DNA of 38,989 nucleotides from Gallionella sp. UBA4121 (GCA_002381565.1 DFWZ01000006.1:48994-87982); one strand, 5' to 3'. Positions 7,361 through 16,385 are shown, numbered from the stretch's first letter. Notes: generated from the sequence alone by a model not told the origin. Program-made: numbers and translations.

Positions 7361-9070
7361 ATGGAGATGACCGGCGCGGAAATAACCATCCGTTGTTTGC
7401 AGGAAGAAGGGGTCGAATATTTATTCGGATACCCGGGCGGTGCAGTGCTGCACATTTACGACGCGCTTTTTCAGCAGGAAAAGGTCAGGCATATTCTGGT
7501 GCGCCATGAACAGGCGGCCGTGCATGCGGCTGACGGCTATGCGCGTTCCTCCGACAAGGTAGGTGTAGCCCTGGTTACTTCGGGGCCGGGAATTACCAAT
7601 GCCGTGACCGGGATTGCGACGGCCTATATGGATTCGATTCCCATGGTTGTCATCAGCGGTCAGGTGCCGACCTATGCGATAGGTGAGGATGCGTTTCAGG
7701 AAGTGGATGCGGTCGGCATTACCCGCCCCTGCGTGAAACACAACTTCCTGGTCAAGGACGTGAAAGATATCGCGTCGACCATCAAAAAAGCCTTTTACCT
7801 GGCCAAATCGGGACGCCCGGGCCCGGTTCTGGTAGATATACCCAAAGACATATCGGCGCAAAAAACCTCCTTCGTTTACCCGGCCAGCGTCAATATTCGC
7901 TCCTACCAACCGCCAGGTCGCGGCGACAGTCAGCAGATCAGGCAGGCGGCGCAGATGCTGCTGGAGGCCAAACGGCCGATGATTTATGCGGGCGGTGGTG
8001 TGGTGCTGTCCGATTCGTCCGCACAACTGACCGATCTGGTGCGTCTGCTGGGCTTTCCTTGCACCAATACCCTGATGGGGCTGGGCGGCTATCCTGCAAA
8101 CGACAAACAGTTCGTCGGCATGCTGGGTATGCACGGCACGTATGAAGCGAACATGGCGATGCAGCATTGCGATGTGCTGGTAGCCATCGGTGCGCGTTTT
8201 GATGATCGCGTGATCGGTAACGTAGAACACTTTGCCCAGGTGCCGCGCAAAATCATTCATATCGACATTGATCCGTCTTCGATTGCCAAGCGCGTCAAGG
8301 TGGACGTGCCGATTGTGGGCGATTTGAAGCTGGTGCTGGATGAGTTGCTGACCGTGCTGCGCGCCAGCCGTCAAAAGCCGGATGCGAATGATATGGCGAC
8401 CTGGTGGAAGCAAATTGAAGATTGGCGTGTGACCGGCGGCGGGTTGCGCTACAAAAACTCCAGTGAAATCATCAAGCCGCAATTCGTGATCGAGACCTTG
8501 CACAATCTCACCGGCGGCGATGCGTTTGTCACCTCGGACGTGGGGCAGCATCAGATGTGGGCCGCACAATATTATAAATTTAACCATCCGCGTCGCTGGA
8601 TCAACTCAGGCGGCCTGGGCACGATGGGGTTTGGATTGCCGGCCGCAATGGGCGTGCAGTTGAAGCATCCCGGGGAGACGGTTGCCTGTGTGACGGGGGA
8701 AGGCAGTATCCAGATGAATATTCAGGAATTGTCCACCTGCAAGCAATATCATTTGCCCATCAAGGTGCTATCGTTGAATAATCGCTATCTGGGTATGGTG
8801 AGGCAATGGCAGGAGTTTTTCCACGGCAATCGTTTTTCCGAGTCCTACATGGATGCGCTGCCGGATTTTGTAAAAATTGCCGAAGCATACGGGCATATCG
8901 GCATGCGCATCGATCATCCTGCTGATGTTGAGCCTGCGATGAAGGAAGCCTTTGCGCGCAAGAATGATCTGGTGTTCATGGACTTTCGCACCGATCCGAC
9001 CGAAAACGTATTCCCCATGGTGCCGGGCGGCAAGGGCTTGTCTGAAGTCGTTCTGTCGGAGGATCTATAA
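7361..9070 (+). CDS. ilvB: Acetolactate synthase large (catalytic) subunit
   Basis: This is a thiamine-diphosphate enzyme that condenses two pyruvates, or pyruvate and 2-oxobutyrate, in valine, leucine and isoleucine synthesis. The 569-residue length is normal. The N-terminal domain contains GVEYLFGYPGG and the catalytic glutamate Glu50 in LVRHEQAAVHAADGYAR. The C-terminal cofactor motif is TGEGSIQMNIQEL, the usual form in this family, followed by NNRYLGMVRQWQ. The open frame extends upstream to 7091, but that stretch is not ilvB-like. The start was set at MEMTGAEIT, which has AAGG about eight bases upstream; a second ATG lies two codons later. The TAA overlaps the ilvH ATG by one base, so the two subunits are coupled. 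Confidence 0.97.
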   Translation: MEMTGAEITIRCLQEEGVEYLFGYPGGAVLHIYDALFQQEKVRHILVRHEQAAVHAADGYARSSDKVGVALVTSGPGITNAVTGIATAYMDSIPMVVISGQVPTYAIGEDAFQEVDAVGITRPCVKHNFLVKDVKDIASTIKKAFYLAKSGRPGPVLVDIPKDISAQKTSFVYPASVNIRSYQPPGRGDSQQIRQAAQMLLEAKRPMIYAGGGVVLSDSSAQLTDLVRLLGFPCTNTLMGLGGYPANDKQFVGMLGMHGTYEANMAMQHCDVLVAIGARFDDRVIGNVEHFAQVPRKIIHIDIDPSSIAKRVKVDVPIVGDLKLVLDELLTVLRASRQKPDANDMATWWKQIEDWRVTGGGLRYKNSSEIIKPQFVIETLHNLTGGDAFVTSDVGQHQMWAAQYYKFNHPRRWINSGGLGTMGFGLPAAMGVQLKHPGETVACVTGEGSIQMNIQELSTCKQYHLPIKVLSLNNRYLGMVRQWQEFFHGNRFSESYMDALPDFVKIAEAYGHIGMRIDHPADVEPAMKEAFARKNDLVFMDFRTDPTENVFPMVPGGKGLSEVVLSEDL

Positions 9071-9561
9071 TGCGCCATATCATTTCCCTGTTGATGGAAA
9101 ACGAAGCGGGTGCCTTGTCGCGTGTGGCGGGGTTGTTCTCGGCGCGCGGTTATAATATCGAGTCGCTGACCGTTGCGCCGACCGAAGAGGCGACCTTGTC
9201 GCGCATGACCATCGTCACCAGCGGTTCGGATGCGGTGATCGAACAAATCACCAAACAGCTCAATAAACTGATCGACGTGGTGTCGGTGATGGACCTGAGT
9301 GAAGGTGAGCATATCGAGCGTGAGCTGATGCTGGTCAAGGTGCGTGCTGAAGGGGGCGCGCGCGACGAGTTGAAACGTATGACGGATATTTTTCGCGGAC
9401 GTATTCTGGATGTGTCGGATCATACTTATACTATCGAATTGACCGGTTCGCGAGTCAAGCTGGACAGTTTTTTAGATGCAATTGGCCGTGATTTAATTCT
9501 GGAAACGGTACGTACCGGCGCTTCAGGAATCGGGCGCGGCAACAGAATATTGAGCCTGTAG
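9070..9561 (+). CDS. ilvH: Acetolactate synthase small (regulatory) subunit
   Basis: This 163-residue protein has an N-terminal ACT domain (MRHIISLLMENEAGALSRVAGLF, then ARGYNIESLTV) and the C-terminal domain of IlvH/IlvN proteins (LMLVKVRAEGGARDEL, then GRILDVSDHTYTIELTG). It activates the large subunit and confers valine feedback control. Its ATG shares a base with the ilvB stop, so equal synthesis of both subunits is expected. The following 126 bases before ilvC contain a short tandem ACTTACGAC repeat rather than a clear terminator, so ilvC is probably in the same transcript. Confidence 0.96.
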   Translation: MRHIISLLMENEAGALSRVAGLFSARGYNIESLTVAPTEEATLSRMTIVTSGSDAVIEQITKQLNKLIDVVSVMDLSEGEHIERELMLVKVRAEGGARDELKRMTDIFRGRILDVSDHTYTIELTGSRVKLDSFLDAIGRDLILETVRTGASGIGRGNRILSL

Positions 9562-9623
9562 CAGAGAAACAGTCATTAAGACGCAAGTCTTGAGTTGGCT
9601 TTGTCCGCTGCGCGGGTTTTGTT

Positions 9624-9656
9624 CAACTTACGACTTATGACTTACGACTAACAACC
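9624..9656 (+). repeat. Tandem ACTTACGACT-type repeat between ilvH and ilvC
   Basis: Two ACTTACGACT units at 9627-9636 and 9640-9649 flank a short TATG and are followed by AACAACC. A related run lies before nrdB at 23621-23654. Function unknown. Confidence 0.6.
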
Positions 9657-9687
9657 AATTTTTTTATTTTATTTTGAAGAGGGCAAC

Positions 9688-10704
9688 ATGAAAGTTTATT
9701 ACGACAAAGATGCAGACATATCCTTGATCAAGGGCCGCCAAGTCACCATCGTGGGTTACGGCTCACAAGGCCACGCCCATGCGCAAAATCTGCGCGACTC
9801 CGGCGTGAATGTGACCGTTGGTTTGCGCCGCGACGGCGCATCCTGGGCCAAGGCCGAAGCGGCAGGGCTTAAGGTTGCTGAAGTAGCGGACGCTGTGAAG
9901 GTTGCTGACGTTGTGATGATCCTGTTGCCGGATGAAACCATTCCGGAAGTCTATCACCGTGATATCGCGCCGAACATGAAGGCCGGTGCGGCACTGGCGT
10001 TCGCGCACGGTTTTAACGTGCATTACAATCAGGTAGTTCCTCGCAGCGACGTGGATGTCATCATGATCGCCCCGAAAGGCCCTGGCCATACGGTTCGTTC
10101 CGAATACCTGAAGGGCGGCGGCGTACCCAGCCTGATCGCAGTATTCCAGGACAAATCAGGCCGTGCACGCGATATCGCGCTGTCCTATGCAGCAGCTAAC
10201 GGCGGCACCAAGGGCGGCGTTATCGAAACCAATTTCCGCGAAGAAACCGAAACTGACTTGTTCGGCGAACAGGCTGTGTTGTGCGGCGGTGCGGTTGAAC
10301 TGGTCAAGGCCGGGTTCGAGACGCTGACGGAAGCGGGTTATGCGCCGGAAATGGCATACTTCGAATGTCTGCATGAGCTGAAGCTGATCGTGGACCTGAT
10401 GTATGAAGGCGGTATCGCCAACATGAACTATTCGATTTCCAACAATGCGGAATACGGCGAATACGTCACGGGTCATCGCGTGATCGGCGATCAGGCGCGC
10501 GCAGCGATGAAGGAATGTCTGACCAACATCCAGAACGGCAATTACGCCAAGCAATTCATCTTGGAAGGTCGCACCAACTATCCGGAAATGACCGCACGTC
10601 GCCGTCTGAACGCGGTACATCCGATCGAAGTGGTCGGCGGTCAACTGCGTGCGATGATGCCCTGGATCGGCAAGAACAAGCTGGTCGATCAGAGCAAGAA
10701 CTAG
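9688..10704 (+). CDS. ilvC: Ketol-acid reductoisomerase (class I)
   Basis: This 338-residue class I enzyme converts acetolactate and acetohydroxybutyrate to the dihydroxyacids, using NADPH and Mg2+. The N-terminal Rossmann motif is VGYGSQGHAHAQNLRDSGV. The metal and substrate region includes NFREETETDLFGEQAVLCGG and the later AYFECLHELKLIVDLMYEGG. Length and motifs are complete. AAGAGGG about six bases before the ATG is a good ribosome site. It follows ilvBH in the standard order. Confidence 0.97.
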   Translation: MKVYYDKDADISLIKGRQVTIVGYGSQGHAHAQNLRDSGVNVTVGLRRDGASWAKAEAAGLKVAEVADAVKVADVVMILLPDETIPEVYHRDIAPNMKAGAALAFAHGFNVHYNQVVPRSDVDVIMIAPKGPGHTVRSEYLKGGGVPSLIAVFQDKSGRARDIALSYAAANGGTKGGVIETNFREETETDLFGEQAVLCGGAVELVKAGFETLTEAGYAPEMAYFECLHELKLIVDLMYEGGIANMNYSISNNAEYGEYVTGHRVIGDQARAAMKECLTNIQNGNYAKQFILEGRTNYPEMTARRRLNAVHPIEVVGGQLRAMMPWIGKNKLVDQSKN

Positions 10705-10715
10705 GAGCGAGGAAT

Positions 10716-10784
10716 GAGGATTGAGGAGTGAGTAAGACCATTACCCTTCGATCCTCGGTTCTTGTTTTTCAATCCTCAATCCTC
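10716..10784 (+). repeat. 12-bp inverted repeat between ilvC and psd
   Basis: GAGGATTGAGGA (10716-10727) is perfectly complementary to TCCTCAATCCTC (10773-10784), with 45 bases between the arms. The surrounding DNA repeats GAGGA and ATCCTC units. No T-tract follows, so it is not a typical intrinsic terminator. It could fold in the ilvC-psd intergenic RNA. Confidence 0.6.
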
Positions 10785-10797
10785 GATCCACTATCCT

Positions 10798-11448
10798 ATG
10801 AATCAATATCCTCATCCTATCATCGCCCGCGAGGGGTGGCCGTTTCTGGCTATTTCAATCATTCTGGCGATTGCAGCCACCGTCTGGTGCGCGGCCTGGT
10901 CGATCCCGGTGTGGATCATCGCGCTGTTCGTGTTGCAATTCTTTCGTGACCCGCCTCGCGAAATTCCTCAGGATGTGGGCGCGGTGCTCTCTCCGGCGGA
11001 CGGGCGTGTCATCAAGGTCGAGCGCACGCAAGATCCTTATGGGCAGCGAGAGGCGATTCTGATCAGCGTGTTCATGAACGTGTTCAACGTGCATTCCAAC
11101 CGCTCTCCGGTGGATGGCAGGATCGAGCAGATTCAGTATTTCCCCGGCAAGTTTTTCAATGCGGACCTGGATAAGGCCTCAACAGAGAACGAGCGTAACG
11201 CCATTGTGCTGACGACCACAGGCAACCAGACCGTGACCTTTGTGCAGGTCGCAGGCCTGATTGCACGGCGCATCCTGTGTTACGTGAAGGCGGGCGATGT
11301 GTTGGCACGCGGCCAGCGTTATGGCTTTATCCGCTTTGGTTCGCGCGTGGATGTCTATCTGCCGCTGGATGCCAGCGTGAAGGTGAGCATCGGCGACAAG
11401 GTGTCTGCCACGACAACGATACTGGCAGTATTGGCGCAAAACGGTTAA
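10798..11448 (+). CDS. psd: Phosphatidylserine decarboxylase (short form)
   Basis: This 216-residue pyruvoyl enzyme converts phosphatidylserine to phosphatidylethanolamine. The N-terminal hydrophobic hairpin (about residues 15-48, WPFLAISIILAIAATVW and IPVWIIALFVLQFF) anchors it to the inner membrane. Catalytic blocks are VLSPADGRV, ISVFMNVFNVHSNRSP and the self-cleavage site RFGSR, where Ser182 would become the pyruvoyl group. The short family uses GS rather than the LGST of E. coli Psd. The start at 10798 gives the natural N-terminus MNQYPHPII; a longer frame from 10762 runs back through the repeat-rich intergenic DNA. pssA follows 9 bases later. Confidence 0.95.
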   Translation: MNQYPHPIIAREGWPFLAISIILAIAATVWCAAWSIPVWIIALFVLQFFRDPPREIPQDVGAVLSPADGRVIKVERTQDPYGQREAILISVFMNVFNVHSNRSPVDGRIEQIQYFPGKFFNADLDKASTENERNAIVLTTTGNQTVTFVQVAGLIARRILCYVKAGDVLARGQRYGFIRFGSRVDVYLPLDASVKVSIGDKVSATTTILAVLAQNG

Positions 11449-11457
11449 TCTCGCGCA

Positions 11458-12201
11458 ATGGATGAATTCAATACACGCAAGCCGATGAATCTGCGCCGTC
11501 GCGGCATTTATCTGCTGCCCAATCTGTTTACCACGGGTGCGCTGTTCGCGGGTTTCTATGCCATCGTGCAAGCGATGAATGGAAAGTTCGAGCATGCGGC
11601 GGTCGCGATTTTTATCGCGATGGTGCTCGATGGGCTCGATGGTCGTGTGGCTCGCATGACGCATACGCAGAGTGAATTCGGTGCGGAATATGACAGTTTG
11701 TCTGACATGGTTTCGTTCGGCGTCGCTCCCTCGCTGATCATGTACGAATGGGCCTTGAAAGGCATGGGTAAATGGGGGTGGTTCGCCGCCTTTATTTATT
11801 GCGTCGCCACTGCATTGCGCCTGGCGCGCTTCAACACCAACATCGACGTCGTCGACAAACATTATTTCCAGGGTCTTCCCAGTCCGGCGGCGGCAGCGCT
11901 TGTGGCGGGTTTCGTCTGGGTGATGCTCGAATCCGGTTACAGCGGCGAGTCGCTGCGCTGGTATGCCTCGGCACTGACGGTATTTGCCGGCTTGAGCATG
12001 GTCAGCAATTTGCCGTTTTACAGTTTCAAAGGTATCAACATGCGCAAGAGCGTGCCATTTTTGGTGATCTTTCTTGCCGCGATGTTCTTTGTGCTGGTTT
12101 CCAGCGATCCTCCCCGTGTGCTGTTCGGCCTGTTCCTTTGCTATGCCATGTCAGGCTATGTGATGTGGTTTATAAGGCGGCGCAGAAAATCCATTGCGTA
12201 A
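11458..12201 (+). CDS. pssA: CDP-diacylglycerol-serine O-phosphatidyltransferase
   Basis: This 247-residue integral membrane enzyme makes phosphatidylserine from CDP-diacylglycerol and serine, the substrate of the adjacent Psd. The CDP-alcohol phosphotransferase motif DG-x2-AR-x8-G-x3-D-x3-D is intact in DGRVARMTHTQSEFGAEYD followed by SLSD. About seven or eight hydrophobic segments follow, including SVPFLVIFLAAMFFVLV. The C-terminus is very basic (WFIRRRRKS). The psd-pssA pair directly downstream of ilvC is a common betaproteobacterial order. Confidence 0.95.
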   Translation: MDEFNTRKPMNLRRRGIYLLPNLFTTGALFAGFYAIVQAMNGKFEHAAVAIFIAMVLDGLDGRVARMTHTQSEFGAEYDSLSDMVSFGVAPSLIMYEWALKGMGKWGWFAAFIYCVATALRLARFNTNIDVVDKHYFQGLPSPAAAALVAGFVWVMLESGYSGESLRWYASALTVFAGLSMVSNLPFYSFKGINMRKSVPFLVIFLAAMFFVLVSSDPPRVLFGLFLCYAMSGYVMWFIRRRRKSIA

Positions 12202-12228
12202 GCGGTTAAAACTCGCTATATTTCAACT

Positions 12229-12309
12229 ATGCATTTTTCACGCCAAATTTCTCAGCTTCATTCCACGTTCAGCCTGATGGCGGCATTGCTGCTGCGCGGC
12301 GCGCGCTAA
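12229..12309 (+). CDS. Possible leucine-rich leader peptide upstream of leuA
   Basis: This is a 26-codon frame, ATG at 12229 to TAA at 12309, ending MAALLLRGAR with three consecutive leucine codons (TTG CTG CTG) near the end. It sits about 80 bases before leuA and resembles enterobacterial LeuL (a Leu run followed by LRGR). Against it, no Shine-Dalgarno is visible and no terminator hairpin with a U-tract could be drawn. A GCGCGCT/AGCGCGC pairing between 12301-12307 and 12337-12343 is possible. Treat as a hypothesis. Confidence 0.35.
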   Translation: MHFSRQISQLHSTFSLMAALLLRGAR

Positions 12310-12390
12310 TCCTATACCCGAAATCTGAAGTATCAAGCGCGCTAACCTCAAGCGGTTGCGCCGGTTAATCTATTCCATCAGGAGTTCAGC

Positions 12391-13926
12391 ATGACAGACA
12401 AGTTAATTATATTCGATACCACCTTGCGCGATGGCGAGCAAAGCCCGGGGGCAGCGATGACCCGCGAGAAGAAGCTGCGCATTGCACGCCAGCTGGAAAA
12501 ACTGGGTGTGGATGTGATTGAGGCCGGTTTTGCCGCTGCCAGTGCGGGCGATTTTGAAGCAGTGAAAGCCGTAGCCGAAATCGTCAAACAATCCACCGTG
12601 TGTTCGTTAGCTCGTGCCAGTGAGAACGACGTGCGTCGTGCCGGGGAAGCGATTGCGCCCGCAAAATCGGGCCGTATCCACACCTTTATCGCCACCAGCC
12701 CGATTCACATGCAACACAAGTTGCGCATGAACGAGGATCAGGTGGTCGAGCGTGCGATCAGTGCCGTGAAATGGGCGCTCGAATATACCGACGATGTGGA
12801 ATTCTCCGCAGAGGATGCCGTGCGCTCGGACATGGATTTTCTGGTGCGGGTATTCGATGAGGTGATCAAGGCCGGCGCGAAAACACTTAACGTGCCGGAC
12901 ACGGTCGGCTACTCCATTCCATCGGCCTGGGGCGAGCGCATCAAACAATTGATTGCACGCGTGCCGAATTCAGACAAGGTAATCTGGTCTACCCATTGCC
13001 ACAATGATCTGGGCTTGGCCGTGGCCAATTCCCTTTCGGCCGTGATGAACGGCGCGCGCCAGGTCGAATGCACCATCAATGGCCTGGGAGAACGTGCCGG
13101 CAATGCCTCGCTGGAAGAGATCGTCATGGCGGTGAAAACGCGCCGCGATGTGTTCAATCTGGACACGCGCATTGACACGACTCAGATCGTGACAACGTCC
13201 AAGCTGGTTTCCAGCATCACGGGTTATCCGGTGCAGCCGAACAAGGCGATCGTCGGTGCGAATGCCTTTGCACATGAATCAGGGATTCATCAGGACGGCG
13301 TGCTCAAACATCGCGAAACCTACGAGATCATGCGCGCCGAAGACGTGGGCTGGAATGCAAACAAGCTGACTCTGGGCAAGCTCTCCGGCCGCAACGCCTT
13401 GCGCTCGCGTTTCACCGCCCTGAACATCGAATTTGCCACGGATGAGGCATTCAATGCGGCATTCTTGCGCTTCAAGGAATTGGCCGATCGCAAGAGCGAA
13501 ATCTTCGATGAGGATTTGCAGGCGCTGGTGAGCGATGAGGCGATTGCGCAGGTGGATGAACATTACCGTCTGATTTCGTTGCGCGCCCACAGTGAAACCG
13601 GCATCCTGCCTGTTGCACGCGTGGTGATTAGCATAGGCCATGACAATTACGACGCGGAGATGCAGGGCGGCGGGCCGGTGGATGCGGCGTTTAAAGCCAT
13701 TGAAAAAATCGTGCACAGCGGCACCGAGTTGCAGCTGTATTCGGTGAACAATATCACCAGTGGCACCGATGCACAGGGCGAAGTGACGGTGCGTCTGGCC
13801 AGCGGCGGGCGCATCGTGAACGGGCAAGGTGCGGATACCGATATTGTTGTGGCGTCCGTCAAGGCCTATCTGAATGCGCTGAACAAGTTGCACGGCAATT
13901 CGGAGCGCGCCCACCCGCAGGTTTGA
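12391..13926 (+). CDS. leuA: 2-isopropylmalate synthase
   Basis: This enzyme condenses 2-oxoisovalerate with acetyl-CoA, the first step committed to leucine. It has 511 residues. The catalytic TIM barrel begins DTTLRDGEQSPG, with Asp9/Arg13/Asp14 in the active-site motif. The metal-binding HxH is at His202 and His204 in STHCHNDLGLAVANS, followed by NGLGERAGNASLEEIVMA. The C-terminal leucine-sensing domain (about residues 390-505) is present, so feedback control is expected. AGGAG is placed seven bases before the ATG. It is separated from pssA by 189 bases, which hold the possible leader peptide. Confidence 0.97.
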   Translation: MTDKLIIFDTTLRDGEQSPGAAMTREKKLRIARQLEKLGVDVIEAGFAAASAGDFEAVKAVAEIVKQSTVCSLARASENDVRRAGEAIAPAKSGRIHTFIATSPIHMQHKLRMNEDQVVERAISAVKWALEYTDDVEFSAEDAVRSDMDFLVRVFDEVIKAGAKTLNVPDTVGYSIPSAWGERIKQLIARVPNSDKVIWSTHCHNDLGLAVANSLSAVMNGARQVECTINGLGERAGNASLEEIVMAVKTRRDVFNLDTRIDTTQIVTTSKLVSSITGYPVQPNKAIVGANAFAHESGIHQDGVLKHRETYEIMRAEDVGWNANKLTLGKLSGRNALRSRFTALNIEFATDEAFNAAFLRFKELADRKSEIFDEDLQALVSDEAIAQVDEHYRLISLRAHSETGILPVARVVISIGHDNYDAEMQGGGPVDAAFKAIEKIVHSGTELQLYSVNNITSGTDAQGEVTVRLASGGRIVNGQGADTDIVVASVKAYLNALNKLHGNSERAHPQV

Positions 13927-14003
13927 TTTGCGTCTGGCAGCCTGTCGGACTTCCTGGTGCGAATTGCTGACCTTCGTAGTTGTGTTTTTAAGTGGGAGTG
14001 GGG

Positions 14004-15281
14004 ATGTCAGCATTGAGTCGCAATGATTATCGGACGCTGGTGCTGTCGGCTTTAGGCGGGGCGCTTGAGTTCTATGATTTCGTCATCTTCGTGTTCTTCG
14101 CGGTGGTGATCGGAAAGTTATTTTTCCCGCCGGATATGCCGGACTGGTTGAGGCAACTGCAAACCTTCGGCATCTTTGCGGCGGGCTATCTGGCGCGCCC
14201 GCTGGGCGGCATCGTGATGGCGCACTTTGGCGACATGCTCGGGCGCAAACGAATGTTCATGCTGAGCATCCTGCTGATGTCATTGCCGACTCTGGCGATC
14301 GGCCTGTTGCCTGTTTACGCCGTGATCGGAGTCGGTGCGCCGTTGCTGCTGCTGGCATTGCGCGTCATGCAAGGCGCTGCCATCGGCGGGGAGGTGCCGG
14401 GTGCGTGGGTGTTCGTCTCAGAGCATGTGCATGCACGCCATACCGGCCTCGCGTGCGGCATTCTCACGGCGGGCCTGACCGGAGGTATTTTGCTCGGTTC
14501 TCTGGTGGCCACCGCCATTCATCAGGTCTACTCTCCGGAGGAACTGCTAAGCGGAGGATGGCGTGCGCCCTTTATTTTAGGCGGCTTGTTTGGTTTGTTG
14601 TCGGTGTGGTTGCGCCAGTGGCTGAACGAAACGCCGGTGTTTAAAGAAATGCAGGCCAGACAGATGCTGGCCTGCGAAATGCCGTTGAAAACCGTGATAC
14701 GGGCTCATCGATCTGGTGTCGTGCTGACGATGGCAATGACCTGGTTATTATCGGCGGCAATCGTGGTGATGATACTGATGACCCCGGTCCTGGTGCAAAA
14801 ACTATATGCCATTCCTGCTGTAGTGGCTTTGCAGGCCGGCAGCATCGCCACCCTGTCTCTGAGCCTGGGCTGCATCGTGTTTGGCGCACTGTCTGATCGC
14901 TTTGGTGCGGGCAGGGTATTGATGGCGGGGTGCGTGATGCTGGGCTACACCGCGATGCTGTTCTACAGCCAAATGGCCATAGCGCCGCAACACATCAATG
15001 AGCTGTATGCGCTGTGCGGATTTTTTGTCGGCGTGATCGGCGTGGTGCCGAGTGTGGCTGTACGTGCATTTCCGCCCGAGATTCGGTTTTCCGGGCTGTC
15101 ATTTTCCTATAACGTGGCCTACGCGGTATTTGGCGGTCTCACGCCGGTGCTGGTGAGCATGCTTTTGCCGCTCGATCCGCTGGCGCCTGCACATTACGTG
15201 CTGCTGTTAAGCGGTGTGGGTGTGTTGATCGGCTTGTATTTGTGGCGTCGCGATAATGGGCGCGCTCAAGGCCTGACGTAA
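14004..15281 (+). CDS. MFS transporter, metabolite:H+ symporter (MHS/ProP-like) family
   Basis: This is a 425-residue, 12-helix major facilitator protein. The N-terminal ALGGALEFYDFVIFVFFA and the loop motif GDMLGRKRMF match the MHS branch (ProP, ShiA, KgtP-like), as does RVMQGAAIGGEVPGAWVFVSEH. The substrate cannot be told from sequence; organic acids or osmolytes are typical. The start was set at ATG 14004, because GGAG lies five bases upstream; a GTG at 13992 would add four residues. It stands alone between leuA and ispB. A GCCTGAC/GTCAGGC inverted repeat overlaps its stop (15271-15299) but lacks a T-tract. Confidence 0.85.
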   Translation: MSALSRNDYRTLVLSALGGALEFYDFVIFVFFAVVIGKLFFPPDMPDWLRQLQTFGIFAAGYLARPLGGIVMAHFGDMLGRKRMFMLSILLMSLPTLAIGLLPVYAVIGVGAPLLLLALRVMQGAAIGGEVPGAWVFVSEHVHARHTGLACGILTAGLTGGILLGSLVATAIHQVYSPEELLSGGWRAPFILGGLFGLLSVWLRQWLNETPVFKEMQARQMLACEMPLKTVIRAHRSGVVLTMAMTWLLSAAIVVMILMTPVLVQKLYAIPAVVALQAGSIATLSLSLGCIVFGALSDRFGAGRVLMAGCVMLGYTAMLFYSQMAIAPQHINELYALCGFFVGVIGVVPSVAVRAFPPEIRFSGLSFSYNVAYAVFGGLTPVLVSMLLPLDPLAPAHYVLLLSGVGVLIGLYLWRRDNGRAQGLT

Positions 15282-15380
15282 GGCTGTTGCAAGTCAGGCG
15301 TGTGCGACTGAACGGTTTTTTATGCGACAATGCGCAATTCGGCAGTTGTGAGCTGGTGATGGATTATTTTAGGGCGGAAC

Positions 15381-16349
15381 GTGTTTTTAGATAACTTCAA
15401 TCAATTGTTAGCGCTTGATATGAGCGCGGTCGATCAGGTCATACGACGTCGGTTGCACTCGGAAGTGGCGCTGGTCAATCAGGTCGGTGAATATATTGTC
15501 AACAGTGGCGGCAAGCGTCTGCGCCCGGCGCTGGTGGTGTTGTCCGCACATGCCTTTGCCTATCAGGGTACGCGTCACCACGACCTGGCGGCAGTAGTCG
15601 AGTTCATTCATACCGCGACCCTGTTGCACGACGACGTGGTTGATGAGTCCGGTCTGCGCCGCGGACGGCCAACGGCCAACGCGCTGTTCGGCAATGCGGC
15701 ATCCGTGCTGGTTGGCGACTTTCTGTATTCGCGCGCGTTTCAGATGATGGTCGAGGTGGGCGAAATGCGCGTGATGCAGACGCTGGCCGATGCGACCAAT
15801 GTAATCGCCGAGGGCGAGGTGCTGCAACTGCTCAATTGCAATGATGCCGACGTGGAAGCCGACAACTACATGCGCGTGATCCACTACAAGACGGCCAAAC
15901 TGTTTGAAGCGGCGATGCGTTTGGGTGCGATTCTGGGCAAGGCGTCTAGCGCCGATGAAGCGGCAGCAGCAACGTACGGTATGCATTTGGGTACGGCCTT
16001 CCAGCTGATCGATGATGTGCTGGATTACTCGGCCAACGAGCAGGAAACGGGCAAACATCTGGGCGATGATCTGGCTGAAGGAAAACCTACCCTGCCGCTG
16101 ATCTACGCCATGCAGCATGGCACAGCCGAGCAGGCGGCAGTAGTGCGCGCTGCGATCGAGCAAGGTGATGTAAGCAAGTTCGCAGAGGTGTTGCAAATCA
16201 TTCATGCTACCGGTGCGCTGGATTTCACGCGTCAGCAGGCTATGCGCGAGGTGGAACTGGCCTGCGCGGCCATTGCCGGAATGCCTGATTCAAAGTACAA
16301 GGTGAGTTTAATCGAATTGGCACACTTTGCCGCCACCAGGCAATACTAG
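15381..16349 (+). CDS. ispB: Octaprenyl (polyprenyl) diphosphate synthase
   Basis: This 322-residue trans-isoprenyl diphosphate synthase makes the long side chain of ubiquinone or menaquinone. Both aspartate-rich motifs are intact: DDVVD (Asp84, Asp85, Asp88) in LLHDDVVDESGLRRGRPT, and DDVLD (Asp211, Asp212, Asp215) in AFQLIDDVLDY. GGKRLRPAL and GDDLAEGKPTLPLIYA are also present. The start is GTG at 15381, just after AGGGCGG. The residues before the first motif carry no extra domain. Chain length (C40 or other) cannot be fixed from sequence by eye. Confidence 0.93.
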   Translation: MFLDNFNQLLALDMSAVDQVIRRRLHSEVALVNQVGEYIVNSGGKRLRPALVVLSAHAFAYQGTRHHDLAAVVEFIHTATLLHDDVVDESGLRRGRPTANALFGNAASVLVGDFLYSRAFQMMVEVGEMRVMQTLADATNVIAEGEVLQLLNCNDADVEADNYMRVIHYKTAKLFEAAMRLGAILGKASSADEAAAATYGMHLGTAFQLIDDVLDYSANEQETGKHLGDDLAEGKPTLPLIYAMQHGTAEQAAVVRAAIEQGDVSKFAEVLQIIHATGALDFTRQQAMREVELACAAIAGMPDSKYKVSLIELAHFAATRQY

Positions 16350-16357
16350 AAGCATCT

Positions 16358-16385
16358 GTCCAGCAAAGACACGAAAAGCACGAAC
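16358..16385 (+). repeat. Dispersed CACGAAA repeat, copy A
   Basis: The core AAAGACACGAAAAGCACGAA follows GTCCAGC. It belongs to the family seen at 16514-16544 (inverted), 20473-20493 (inverted, decayed) and 38898-38929. It lies just after ispB. Confidence 0.6.

Noticed and set aside
7421..8587. 388-codon open frame on the minus strand
   Set aside because: It is antisense to the secure ilvB gene, rich in His, Arg and Gln, and shows no domain.
9624..9656. CRISPR-like array
   Set aside because: Units are only about 10 bases, adjacent or almost so, with no spacers and no cas genes nearby.
13279..14013. 244-codon minus-strand frame
   Set aside because: It lies opposite the leuA C-terminal domain and has no family features.
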